Assembly: GCA_041665525.1 (NCBI GenBank)
Contig: JBAYIS010000021.1
Span: 1-47,280, forward strand
Source of the DNA: UBA8401 sp041665525
GTDB taxonomy: Bacteria; Bacteroidota; Ignavibacteria; UBA10030; UBA8401
Direction of reading: 5' to 3'
DNA: 47,280 nt
Of this stretch, positions 9,493-16,421 are shown in pieces (within the stretch, counting starts at the first letter, position 1; each line of letters begins with the position of its first letter). The notes under the pieces are model-generated. The model searched no databases and was not told the DNA's origin. It was given only the letters and a program-made list of their open reading frames with translations. The position numbers were made by a program, and so were the translations under genes.

Positions 9493-10254
9493 TTAGAAAT
9501 GCGTACTTGTAATATAGCTCCGGATCCTTTCTTTCATGCCGTCCAAAGAAACAATCTGTTGAATAACTGCCTCCAACTGTTGATCTCGTGCGGATTGCTC
9601 AACTGATTCGCACCACATTCGGAGCGATTCAATACCAAGATTGGCGGCGGAACCTTTCAACTTATGCGCGCACTCGTTTACTGTTTGCAGGTCTTTCGCT
9701 TCTGTTCCCCGCACGATCTCCGCGGTGCATTGTTCCAGGTCCTGAAGAAAGAGTGTCAACAGTTCCCGAATGAGTTCATCTCCGCCGATGTCCCGTATCT
9801 CGTCCAGCCGGCCGGGGTCGATGATCGACGATTGTCCGACATCAGAATGGATGTTTGCGAATCCGGAATGCGGCGCCGGAACTGACCATTTTTCTATGAT
9901 CCCATTAATATCGGTTTGTTTGACAGGCTTTGCAAGGTAATCATCCATGCCGGCTTGAAGACAACGTTCGCGGTCTCCCGCCATCGTGTTCGCCGTCAGG
10001 GCGATAATTGTCGTGTGATACACTGTCCCCTCCAGCGTGCGCATAGTTCTCACTGCTTCGAACCCGTCCATCACGGGCATCTGTATATCCATCAAAATCA
10101 CATCATACCGATGCTGTTTGAACAATTCAACAGCTTCGGCGCCGTTCACCGCTGTGTCCGAATGATAGTTCAACCGTTCCAGCATTTTCACAGCAACCTT
10201 CAGATTAATGGCATTATCGTCAACCACCAACGCTTTTCGTAAAGATCCGGTCAT
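9493..10254 (-). CDS. Stand-alone response-regulator receiver plus histidine phosphotransfer (REC-Hpt) protein
   Basis: 253 residues in two signalling domains and nothing else. The receiver (about 6-122) has the acidic pair D12/D13, phospho-acceptor D56 in the ILMDIQMPVMDG motif, T87 and K109 of DYLAKP. The C-terminal Hpt domain (about 145-250) has the motif AHKLKGSAANLG with H197 as the likely phosphorylated histidine. The layout equals the C-terminal tail of hybrid kinases such as BarA or ArcB, but no kinase domain is fused and none lies nearby. It may be a phosphorelay intermediate that takes phosphate from a hybrid kinase elsewhere. It starts 15 bases after the DUF4175-like gene and is probably cotranscribed with it. 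Confidence 0.93.
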   Translation of the reverse strand: MTGSLRKALVVDDNAINLKVAVKMLERLNYHSDTAVNGAEAVELFKQHRYDVILMDIQMPVMDGFEAVRTMRTLEGTVYHTTIIALTANTMAGDRERCLQAGMDDYLAKPVKQTDINGIIEKWSVPAPHSGFANIHSDVGQSSIIDPGRLDEIRDIGGDELIRELLTLFLQDLEQCTAEIVRGTEAKDLQTVNECAHKLKGSAANLGIESLRMWCESVEQSARDQQLEAVIQQIVSLDGMKERIRSYITSTHF

Positions 10255-10269
10255 ATCAGTGTTACATCC

Positions 10270-13200
10270 TTATTGTTCTTTCCGTTCCAATGCTTCATAG
10301 TATTTGCGGATCAGTTCAATGTAATCTTTGCTGTATCCAGCTTCCATTGCACGCTGCAGATCCATTTGTCGCTGCGATCTGTTTTGTTGTGACGAAAGTG
10401 CGGCCGGACTTTTCCGCACGGGCGCTGTGCCGGAGGTGCCTTTACGCTTCTGTTCATAATCCCGCTCACGCATGGAGCGCTGTGCCTGCAACAGCCGGGA
10501 CAGGATTCGTTCCTGCTGCTGCATCGTGTTCGGATTCACCTGATTCTGCTGAAGTTTCTCCACAACCTCTTTCATCTCATCCGCGATCCTGTCCAGGTCT
10601 CCCATAATCTTGTTCTTCTCCGGTGTTCCTGCCGATTCCCGCTGCAGTTGTTCCAGTGATTTACGCACAGCATCCTGCTGGCGTGCCAGCCGTCCCATTT
10701 CCTGCATCTGCTGCTGCGACATTCCGCCTTGTTCTCCCATCTGCTGCGTTTGTGCATTGATCTGTTGCTGCTGCATTGCCATACTTCGCAATTGTTGCAT
10801 CAGCGAACCGCCTCCCTGCCCTCCCTGCTGCTGCAACTGTTGCATTGCGCCCTGCATTTGTGTTGCAGCCTTGTTCAGTGATGCCATCGCTTCTCCCTGC
10901 TGCGCACTGACGGAAGGGCCGTTCCGCTGTTCGATGCCTGACATCGCCTGTTGCATTTGACCCATTGCACGGCCGATTTGTTTCCCCATTTCAGGCGTAA
11001 CGGCGAAGGATTGCTGCGACAGTTCGGCTAGTCCATTCGCAACATTGTTTAGATCACTTTGCAGATTCTGCTGCTGCTGCGCGATCTCACGGAACTGCTG
11101 CGAATTGGGATCGAGCGACTTGGATTGGTTTTTCAATCTCTCCTGCTTTTGTGAAAGCTGCAGCAGATCCTGCATCGCTTTGCGCAATGCGTTCATCGTC
11201 TGCTGCATCTGATTGTTTAAAAGCTGTTCCTGCATTTCGGAAAGTTGTTGCTGCATTTCGTTGAGGCCGCTGCTAATCTGCTGTTGCGAGGATTGAGCGC
11301 GCTGCATCTGCAATGAACGCAGTTGCTGTGAACTCTGTTTCATTGCCTCCTGCATGTCGCGATCGTGTGCCGCGTTCTGTGCATCCTCCATCTTCTCCAT
11401 CGGCATCTCTTTCGGAAACTCTTCCATTTTTTTCTGCAGGTTGTCCAATTCCTTCTGAAGCAGCTCCAACTGACGATTAATCTCGTCTTGTTTCTGGGCC
11501 AGTTCCGTCGCCTTCTGCGTATCGTTATTCGACAGTGCCTCGGTCTGTTTATTCACATTCTCCTGTGCCTGTTGCAATTGTTCGGCGCGTTTCAGCAGTT
11601 CATCCGTTTTTTGTTCAATCTGGATCCGTTTCAGCAGGTTCATGGTCCGCTCGATGCTCTGGCGGAACTGTTCTTCGTTGAATTGCGCTTGTTGCATGGC
11701 TTCGCGCATCTTTTCGGGAGAGACATTCTGCATCGCTTCCTGCATTCGCTTCATCGCCTTTTGAAATTCAGGAGAATTCAATTCACTCAGTGTCTTCTGC
11801 AACTCCATATATTTCTCCAGCGTCTCTTTGGAGAGAGTATTGTTCCGTTGCAGATTCTGCGTCATCTCATCGATCGTCTTGTTAACATTATCGATTTTCT
11901 TTTGAATCTCCTCATATTGCTGAATCACCTCTTCCGCTTTTTTTTGTTTTTGCCAGTCCATCTGCTGATTACGTTTCATATCATCCGATAGCTCTTTCAG
12001 GTCCTGCTTCAACTCCTGCGCTTGCTTCAGCGATTCCTCCAGTGTGTTTTCAATATCAGTATGAGATTTTTCTGCGTCTGAAAACACTTCCTCCAGGGAT
12101 GGCAAACGGATCAGGTATGTCTGGGACCTGGCTGATTTCGGACCGGTCACTCGGTCATTATCCTGTACTTCCGCAAAATACTCCACGACATCCTCAGGTA
12201 CAAGTCCGAGCAGGGAAAGATCCCACAAATATTCCAGCACCCCCTCTTTTACCGAAAGTGTATCAAACGGAATGATCGAGCCCGGTTCAGATTCGCTGTC
12301 TTCATACTTGGACTGAATTAGTCGGAATTTCAGCTGCAACTGGCTTACACCGAAATCATCCGAAACCATAAACTCCATCGGAAGCGACATCGCTTCGGTT
12401 ACATCGATATTCTTTCCCGGGGAGAGAATGGAGATTGCCGGATATTCATCCGTCAATAAATCGATTTTATATTCAATGACATTCTGGTTGGTTACGCCTG
12501 CATCGTCCTTCAATTCTATATAATATGAAGCGGGATGCATCGCCGTAAAGTATGCTGTGTATCCATTGTCTGTTTTTCTAAATGGAATCACTGCACCGTC
12601 TCGAAACACGACGGCGGCTTGTGCAATCTCTTTGCTGGGGATGATATGCCACACGACCGCCGTTCCTGGAAGTGCGAGGACATCACCAATATTTTCTTCC
12701 AACGATTCGCGCTGTAATCCCGTGTATGCCGGAGGGGTAAGTGAAACTCTCAGGGAGCGAAGGAACGGCCGGTCGATAACGGTGATCGTATATTGCTCAC
12801 TGGTGATCTGTTCTGAATGCAGTCGATAGCGGGTTGATTGTTTCAACGGTGGAAAGAGATAACGGAATCTGCCGGTCGAATCCGCCCGAAGGACAACGCT
12901 GACCGAAGATTCAATATCTGCTTCCGAATATGATACGGTGATTTCCGATGGGAGCGGTTCAGAACTTTCACCAGCAGTCAACACACCTTCCACGGTAACA
13001 GTTTGCCCTTTTACGATATCGACATTTCCGGGATGGACCGTGATGTAATATGCAGCTGGAGGAATGAAGGCCCGGTCATAATAGACAATTCTTTTTGCAG
13101 CATCATGAAAGGGTGTACCGGGAATAACCGCAAGGAGTACGATCGTTATTCCGGTTACGCTTACAACTGCAGCTAACCGCCGAAGTTGTGTGAAAGCAAC

Positions 13201-13662
13201 TGCCGATGGAAAATGAATTCCACCTGTGGAATGCGAAAAATGTTCGAGAGCAACCTCGATCAATTCCGTTGAGCCTCCGAAATCCCCCTTCGTCACCATA
13301 TCGGATAGATCGAGCATATTTTCCAGGCGATCCGCGATCGTTCCAAATTTTGCACCGATCATCCGCGCCACGTCCCTGTCGGTCGGCTGTTTCAGAAGTC
13401 CCGCGCGTCGTAAGAGCGGCCTTCCCACCAGCCACACTCCTGCCCCACTAGTGAGGGCAATGAAAAAGAAGAAAAGGGTCGTCCTGATTTGTATTGTGAA
13501 TCCCGCTATTGATTCGGCGAAGATAATCACCGCGCCGGACAACAATGCAATAGAAACGGTCTTCACCATTCCGGAGAACAATTCACGGCGGAATAATACC
13601 AGCCGGGTTTCGTTGATCCGTTCCTTCAGTTGACTGATTATATGACGCGTATCGGATGTCAC
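10270..13662 (-). CDS. DUF4175-like large membrane protein with Gln-rich coiled coil
   Basis: 1130 residues. Three membrane helices lie in the N-terminal 190 residues (about 33-55, 60-82 and 165-185). Beta-rich Ig-like stretches follow, to about residue 520. A very long glutamine, glutamate and methionine-rich helical region then predicts coiled coil to about residue 1090, ending in a basic tail. This architecture matches proteins annotated DUF4175 in Bacteroidota and Ignavibacteria; the function is unknown. It lies between a DUF4159-like gene (34-base gap) and a REC-Hpt gene (15-base gap), which suggests a shared envelope process. Low complexity in the Gln-rich part makes distant similarity searches unreliable. 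Confidence 0.85.
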   Translation of the reverse strand: MTSDTRHIISQLKERINETRLVLFRRELFSGMVKTVSIALLSGAVIIFAESIAGFTIQIRTTLFFFFIALTSGAGVWLVGRPLLRRAGLLKQPTDRDVARMIGAKFGTIADRLENMLDLSDMVTKGDFGGSTELIEVALEHFSHSTGGIHFPSAVAFTQLRRLAAVVSVTGITIVLLAVIPGTPFHDAAKRIVYYDRAFIPPAAYYITVHPGNVDIVKGQTVTVEGVLTAGESSEPLPSEITVSYSEADIESSVSVVLRADSTGRFRYLFPPLKQSTRYRLHSEQITSEQYTITVIDRPFLRSLRVSLTPPAYTGLQRESLEENIGDVLALPGTAVVWHIIPSKEIAQAAVVFRDGAVIPFRKTDNGYTAYFTAMHPASYYIELKDDAGVTNQNVIEYKIDLLTDEYPAISILSPGKNIDVTEAMSLPMEFMVSDDFGVSQLQLKFRLIQSKYEDSESEPGSIIPFDTLSVKEGVLEYLWDLSLLGLVPEDVVEYFAEVQDNDRVTGPKSARSQTYLIRLPSLEEVFSDAEKSHTDIENTLEESLKQAQELKQDLKELSDDMKRNQQMDWQKQKKAEEVIQQYEEIQKKIDNVNKTIDEMTQNLQRNNTLSKETLEKYMELQKTLSELNSPEFQKAMKRMQEAMQNVSPEKMREAMQQAQFNEEQFRQSIERTMNLLKRIQIEQKTDELLKRAEQLQQAQENVNKQTEALSNNDTQKATELAQKQDEINRQLELLQKELDNLQKKMEEFPKEMPMEKMEDAQNAAHDRDMQEAMKQSSQQLRSLQMQRAQSSQQQISSGLNEMQQQLSEMQEQLLNNQMQQTMNALRKAMQDLLQLSQKQERLKNQSKSLDPNSQQFREIAQQQQNLQSDLNNVANGLAELSQQSFAVTPEMGKQIGRAMGQMQQAMSGIEQRNGPSVSAQQGEAMASLNKAATQMQGAMQQLQQQGGQGGGSLMQQLRSMAMQQQQINAQTQQMGEQGGMSQQQMQEMGRLARQQDAVRKSLEQLQRESAGTPEKNKIMGDLDRIADEMKEVVEKLQQNQVNPNTMQQQERILSRLLQAQRSMRERDYEQKRKGTSGTAPVRKSPAALSSQQNRSQRQMDLQRAMEAGYSKDYIELIRKYYEALERKEQ

Positions 13663-13696
13663 GATCGGATTATTTTTGTGAAGAGCTGGACGTGCG

Positions 13697-14380
13697 TCAT
13701 TGTTGTAAACTCCAAACGATGATGTTGGTGCCGAATTTCAGTGCTTCTTCCCGTTTTTCAGGAGGATTGTTATGAACATCGGCATCTGTCCAGCCGTCAC
13801 TCGGATTGGATTCTACCGTATAATAGACAACCAATCGTCCATGATGAAGCAAGCCGAATCCTTGCGGCGGTTTATTATCATGTTCATGCGTCTTCGGTAC
13901 GCCGTTGGGAAATGAATAAAGGCAAGAGTACAATCCGTATGAGTACGGCAGTTCAACAAGATCGTATTCCGGAAATACCTTTTTCAGCTCGCGGCGGACC
14001 GCTTTGTCCATTCCATAATCATCATCAATGTACAGGAATCCACCGCTCTCCAGATAGGTGCGCAAACGCCGGACTTCATAGTCGGAAAAATTGACATTTC
14101 CGTGACCCGTCATAAAGATGAATGGATAGGAAAAAAAATTATCATTCGCAATCTCTGTAAATTCGTACTTCGGATCTGCATCAACTCCAGCATGGAGACG
14201 GGCAAAAGTCAGAAGGTTTACTTCGGCAGAAGGATCGTTATACCAATCTCCTCCACCGGAATATTTTAACCGTGCGATTCTGAATTGAGATTCAATGCGC
14301 TTTGTTTGTGCGACTAATTCTGCGGAATTCCATAGCAGCGCACACATACAGACAAGAATAATTCTGACGATTGAGACCAT
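13697..14380 (-). CDS. DUF4159 domain exported protein
   Basis: 227 residues with a signal peptide (hydrophobic 5-24, then AQ). The mature part opens with the family-typical FRIARLKYSGGGDWY motif and contains FMTGHG, a YLESGGFLYIDDD strand-turn and a YGLYSC segment, the pattern of DUF4159 proteins, whose fold resembles class I glutamine amidotransferases. No catalytic cysteine triad is obvious, so I infer binding rather than enzymatic activity. It is the first gene of the 14380-to-9493 operon. DUF4159 genes are often near MoxR, DUF58 or DUF4175 genes, which fits the neighbour here. Confidence 0.88.
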   Translation of the reverse strand: MVSIVRIILVCMCALLWNSAELVAQTKRIESQFRIARLKYSGGGDWYNDPSAEVNLLTFARLHAGVDADPKYEFTEIANDNFFSYPFIFMTGHGNVNFSDYEVRRLRTYLESGGFLYIDDDYGMDKAVRRELKKVFPEYDLVELPYSYGLYSCLYSFPNGVPKTHEHDNKPPQGFGLLHHGRLVVYYTVESNPSDGWTDADVHNNPPEKREEALKFGTNIIVWSLQQ

Positions 14381-14386
14381 ATGATT

Positions 14387-14417
14387 TAAAGATAGAAAAA
14401 TAGAGAAGGAAAGACAA
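14387..14417 (-). promoter_or_regulatory. Possible Bacteroidota-type promoter of the DUF4159 operon
   Basis: On the minus strand TTG (14417-14415), a 20-base spacer and TATCTTTA (14394-14387) resemble the consensus TTG / TAnnTTTG, with one mismatch at the last base. Transcription would start nearly at the ATG (14380), giving a leaderless mRNA. The region is A/T rich, so a chance match is possible. Confidence 0.3.
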
Positions 14418-14502
14418 TTGAAGTCTTCGGTTTCTCTACATCTGCGTCGAAACTTCTGACGAAAGCAACGACATGGTCGTTCTAGCTGTCGGAATCTGTT
14501 GG

Positions 14503-14519
14503 TGTCTCAAATTGAGACA
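14503..14519. promoter_or_regulatory. 17-base perfect palindrome (operator-like)
   Basis: TGTCTCAAATTGAGACA has two perfect 8-base arms around a single central base, the geometry of a site for a dimeric regulator. It sits between the divergent DUF4159 operon and rocD, about 120 bases upstream of the DUF4159 start. No regulator gene lies beside it. Confidence 0.45.
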
Positions 14520-14606
14520 TTGTCATGGTGGGCGAGTTCCGTCCCAAAGGGTTGGAGATTATGTTAAAGGTATATTGTCAACCTCCGGTTGGCCCTATTT
14601 AGTATT

Positions 14607-14689
14607 CAAATAATGAAATTATTTGTATCGATGACCTTTCCACGGGGACGAGTCGAACCATGGATCTTTCCCCATCACGAAGTGATGGG
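14607..14689. repeat. Two hairpins of identical geometry, both with a GAA loop
   Basis: The first hairpin is CAAATAAT-GAA-ATTATTTG (14607-14625) and the second CCCATCAC-GAA-GTGATGGG (14671-14689). Each has 8 perfectly paired bases and the same 3-base loop, although the stem sequences differ. This suggests conserved structure rather than a copied sequence. On the minus strand both loops read TTC. Confidence 0.5.
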
Positions 14690-14695
14690 AGATGC

Positions 14696-14716
14696 GCGGT
14701 GCCAAAAAAGCGCCGC
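14696..14716 (+). other. GC-rich hairpin with A-rich loop
   Basis: GCGGTGC (14696-14702) pairs with GCGCCGC (14710-14716) over seven positions, one of them G-T when transcribed on the plus strand. The 7-base loop is CAAAAAA. It directly follows the second GAA hairpin and is not followed by a T run on either strand, so it is not a standard terminator. Confidence 0.4.
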
Positions 14717-14719
14717 TTG

Positions 14720-14785
14720 CTTAGTATGACTCTACGTGTTACTGTGTTATAGTCAAACTAAGACACTACCCGAAATCTTGACTAT
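14720..14785 (+). promoter_or_regulatory. Overlapping, mutually exclusive inverted repeats at the rocD promoter
   Basis: CTTAGTATGAC (14720-14730) can pair with GTCAAACTAAG (14752-14762) at 10 of 11 positions. ATAGTCAA (14749-14756) is instead a perfect partner of TTGACTAT (14778-14785), which contains the -35 box of the rocD promoter. The shared middle arm allows only one pairing at a time. As DNA the second pair looks like two half-sites of an operator; as RNA it would be a switch. Confidence 0.4.
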
Positions 14786-14806
14786 TTGCGATCCTTTTCT
14801 TACAAT
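14778..14806 (+). promoter_or_regulatory. Sigma70-like promoter for rocD
   Basis: TTGACT (14778-14783), a 17-base spacer and TACAAT (14801-14806) match the -35/-10 consensus at 5 of 6 positions each with ideal spacing. Transcription would begin near 14812, leaving a leader of about 270 bases before rocD. There is no other gene between this promoter and rocD. Confidence 0.6.
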
Positions 14807-14812
14807 ATAGAG

Positions 14813-15080
14813 AGAGACGTTCGCATCTTCTCATGCTACGAATCATGAAAAACAATTCTTCGACATATCGGTCTTCGGCTATATCCGACAAGATGAAATC
14901 CTGCATGGAGATCATTCCCGTTAATCCTGCGGATATGCCGACCTACATAGCTCTTTCCCCGCGTTTCTAAGCGGATACTATTTTTCATACACCCGCCTGC
15001 CGGAACGACAGTCAAAACGTTCCTTTCTGGGATCATCTTCGATCCTCTCATATTTATTTACTATTTTTGTGGAGCACTGT
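14813..15080 (+). promoter_or_regulatory. Long structured 5' leader of rocD
   Basis: About 270 bases lie between the predicted transcription start and the rocD start codon. Pairings visible here are GGCTATATCC (14877-14886) with GGATATGCC (14931-14939, one bulge), GGAACG (15002-15007) with CGTTCC (15018-15023), and GGATC (15030-15034) with GATCC (15041-15045). I do not recognise a known riboswitch class. No leader peptide is convincing. Confidence 0.35.
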
Positions 15081-16277
15081 ATGAATACAAAAGAGTTTAT
15101 TGCATTAGAAGATCAATTTGGCGCCCATAACTATCATCCTTTAGATGTTGTTATCACCAAAGCGGAAGGGGTATGGGTCACCGATGTTGAAGGGAACAAA
15201 TACCTTGACTGCCTTGCCGCTTATTCTGCCGTCAATCAGGGGCACTGCCATCCGAAAATTTATCAAGCGTTTACAGAACAGGCAAAGAATGTAACATTGA
15301 CCAGCCGTGCTTTTCGAAACGATAAGTTATCCTTGTTATATAAAAAACTGCATGATGTTACCGGGTATGACCTTTCCTTACCGATGAACTCCGGAGCAGA
15401 AGCGGTTGAAACCGCAGTAAAAGCGGCCCGCAAATGGGGTTACATTGTAAAGGGCATTCCCAACGGAAAAGCGGAGATCATTTGCGCATCAAACAATTTC
15501 CACGGACGTACAACCACCATTGTTTCGTTCTCGACGGAAGAAGCATACCGGGAACATTTTGGTCCGTTCACACCCGGTTTCCGAATTGTTGAATTCGGAA
15601 ATATCGAATCACTCAAAGCTGCGATCAACAAGAATACCGCCGCGTTTCTCGTGGAGCCGATTCAGGGTGAGGCCGGAATCATTATCCCTCCCGATGGATA
15701 TTTGTACGAAGCGGCACAACAGTGCCGGGAACATAATGTTCTGTTGATTGTCGATGAGATCCAATCCGGTCTTGGTCGGAGCGGAAAATTATTCGCGTTC
15801 GAATACGACGGCATCCGTCCGGATGCAGTGATTATCGGGAAAGCATTGAGCGGCGGATTTTATCCCGTCTCTGCTGTTCTTTCCCGGAAAGAAGTTCTCG
15901 GTGTTTTCAAACCAGGGGAACACGGATCCACATTTGGCGGCAATCCGCTCGCTGCTGCAACCGCCATAGCAGCGCTCGATGTTTTGTTAGACGAACAACT
16001 CATCGAACGTTCGCACACATTAGGTGCATATTTTCTTGAGAGACTCCGTTCGATACAATGCACAAATATCAAAGAAGTACGCGGCCGTGGATTGTGGATC
16101 GGACTTGAACTGAAAAGCGATGCCCGTCCATACTGCGAAGCGTTGATGAAGGAAGGGATTCTTTGCAAAGAGACTCATCATTCTGTCATCCGTTTTGCTC
16201 CTCCTCTCGTTATCACCAAAGAAGAGATCGACTGGGCTTTGGAGCGGATAGAAAAAGTTCTTACACGATGGCAATAA
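15081..16277 (+). CDS. rocD: Ornithine--oxo-acid aminotransferase
   Basis: 398 residues from ATG 15081; a GGAG ribosome site at 15071-15074 supports this start over an in-frame GTG at 15069. It is a fold-type I, class III PLP aminotransferase that converts ornithine and 2-oxoglutarate to glutamate semialdehyde and glutamate, linking arginine and proline metabolism. Family marks are the NYHPLDVV N-terminus, MNSGAEAVETA for PLP phosphate binding, FHGRTT, the VDEIQSGLGRSGK stretch with the PLP-pairing aspartate, the Schiff-base lysine K254 in IIGKALSGG, and GSTFGGNPLA near the C-terminal third. It is a lone plus-strand gene with its own promoter and terminator, convergent with the motor operon. 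Confidence 0.95.
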   Translation: MNTKEFIALEDQFGAHNYHPLDVVITKAEGVWVTDVEGNKYLDCLAAYSAVNQGHCHPKIYQAFTEQAKNVTLTSRAFRNDKLSLLYKKLHDVTGYDLSLPMNSGAEAVETAVKAARKWGYIVKGIPNGKAEIICASNNFHGRTTTIVSFSTEEAYREHFGPFTPGFRIVEFGNIESLKAAINKNTAAFLVEPIQGEAGIIIPPDGYLYEAAQQCREHNVLLIVDEIQSGLGRSGKLFAFEYDGIRPDAVIIGKALSGGFYPVSAVLSRKEVLGVFKPGEHGSTFGGNPLAAATAIAALDVLLDEQLIERSHTLGAYFLERLRSIQCTNIKEVRGRGLWIGLELKSDARPYCEALMKEGILCKETHHSVIRFAPPLVITKEEIDWALERIEKVLTRWQ

Positions 16278-16293
16278 ACATTCTCGCCGCACC

Positions 16294-16313
16294 GAAGGAG
16301 TCCTTCCCGAAGG
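16294..16313. repeat. Alternating GAAGG/CCTTC arms downstream of rocD
   Basis: GAAGGA (16294-16299), TCCTTC (16301-16306) and GAAGG (16309-16313) form two competing hairpins that share the middle arm, with loops of 1-2 bases. The segment lies between the rocD stop and the terminator. It looks like a dispersed palindromic unit, but only one copy is visible in this window. Confidence 0.3.
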
Positions 16314-16363
16314 GACGCATCGTGTCGGACAAGCGGCGGGGTATTAGATCCAATAGAGAATAA

Positions 16364-16393
16364 AAAAAACCCAAACGCTCGTTTGGGTTTTTT
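16364..16393. terminator. Bidirectional terminator between rocD and the motor operon
   Basis: A 13-base stem (16364-16376 with 16381-16393) closes a GCTC loop. The stem consists of an A run, then CCCAAAC/GTTTGGG, then a T run. It is symmetrical, so it can end rocD transcripts on the plus strand and the convergent fliF-fliG-like gene (stop at 16422) on the minus strand. Confidence 0.9.
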
Positions 16394-16421
16394 ATTATTC
16401 TTCCGTTCAATCGGTGCGGTA

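Larger units (their letters stand above)
14381..15080. other. 700-base intergenic region dense in inverted repeats
   Basis: No convincing protein gene is present. From 14467 to 14785 there is a run of short perfect inverted repeats, several with loops of only 1-3 bases: 14467-14481 (arms AACGAC/GTCGTT), 14503-14519, 14607-14625, 14671-14689 and 14696-14716. Two larger, mutually exclusive pairings occupy 14720-14785. A sigma70-like promoter for rocD starts at 14778, and the remainder is its long leader. The density of structure suggests regulatory DNA or a structured RNA; which strand is transcribed between 14440 and 14777 cannot be told from the sequence. Confidence 0.6.

Noticed and set aside
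10270..11900. CRISPR or tandem DNA repeat in the CTG-rich stretch
   Set aside because: The repetition is irregular codon-level Gln bias, without fixed-length units or spacers.
14640..14670. tRNA-like T-arm motif (GTTCGA on the minus strand)
   Set aside because: The flanking bases cannot form the 5-base T stem, and no acceptor or anticodon stem fits.
14836..15051. 71-codon minus-strand open frame upstream of rocD
   Set aside because: Its composition is not protein-like, it has no recognisable domain, and it lies opposite the predicted rocD leader.
15062..15069. TATTTTTG as a Bacteroidota -7 element for rocD
   Set aside because: There is no TTG at -33, and transcription would begin almost at the start codon; the TTGACT/TACAAT pair at 14778-14806 is better.
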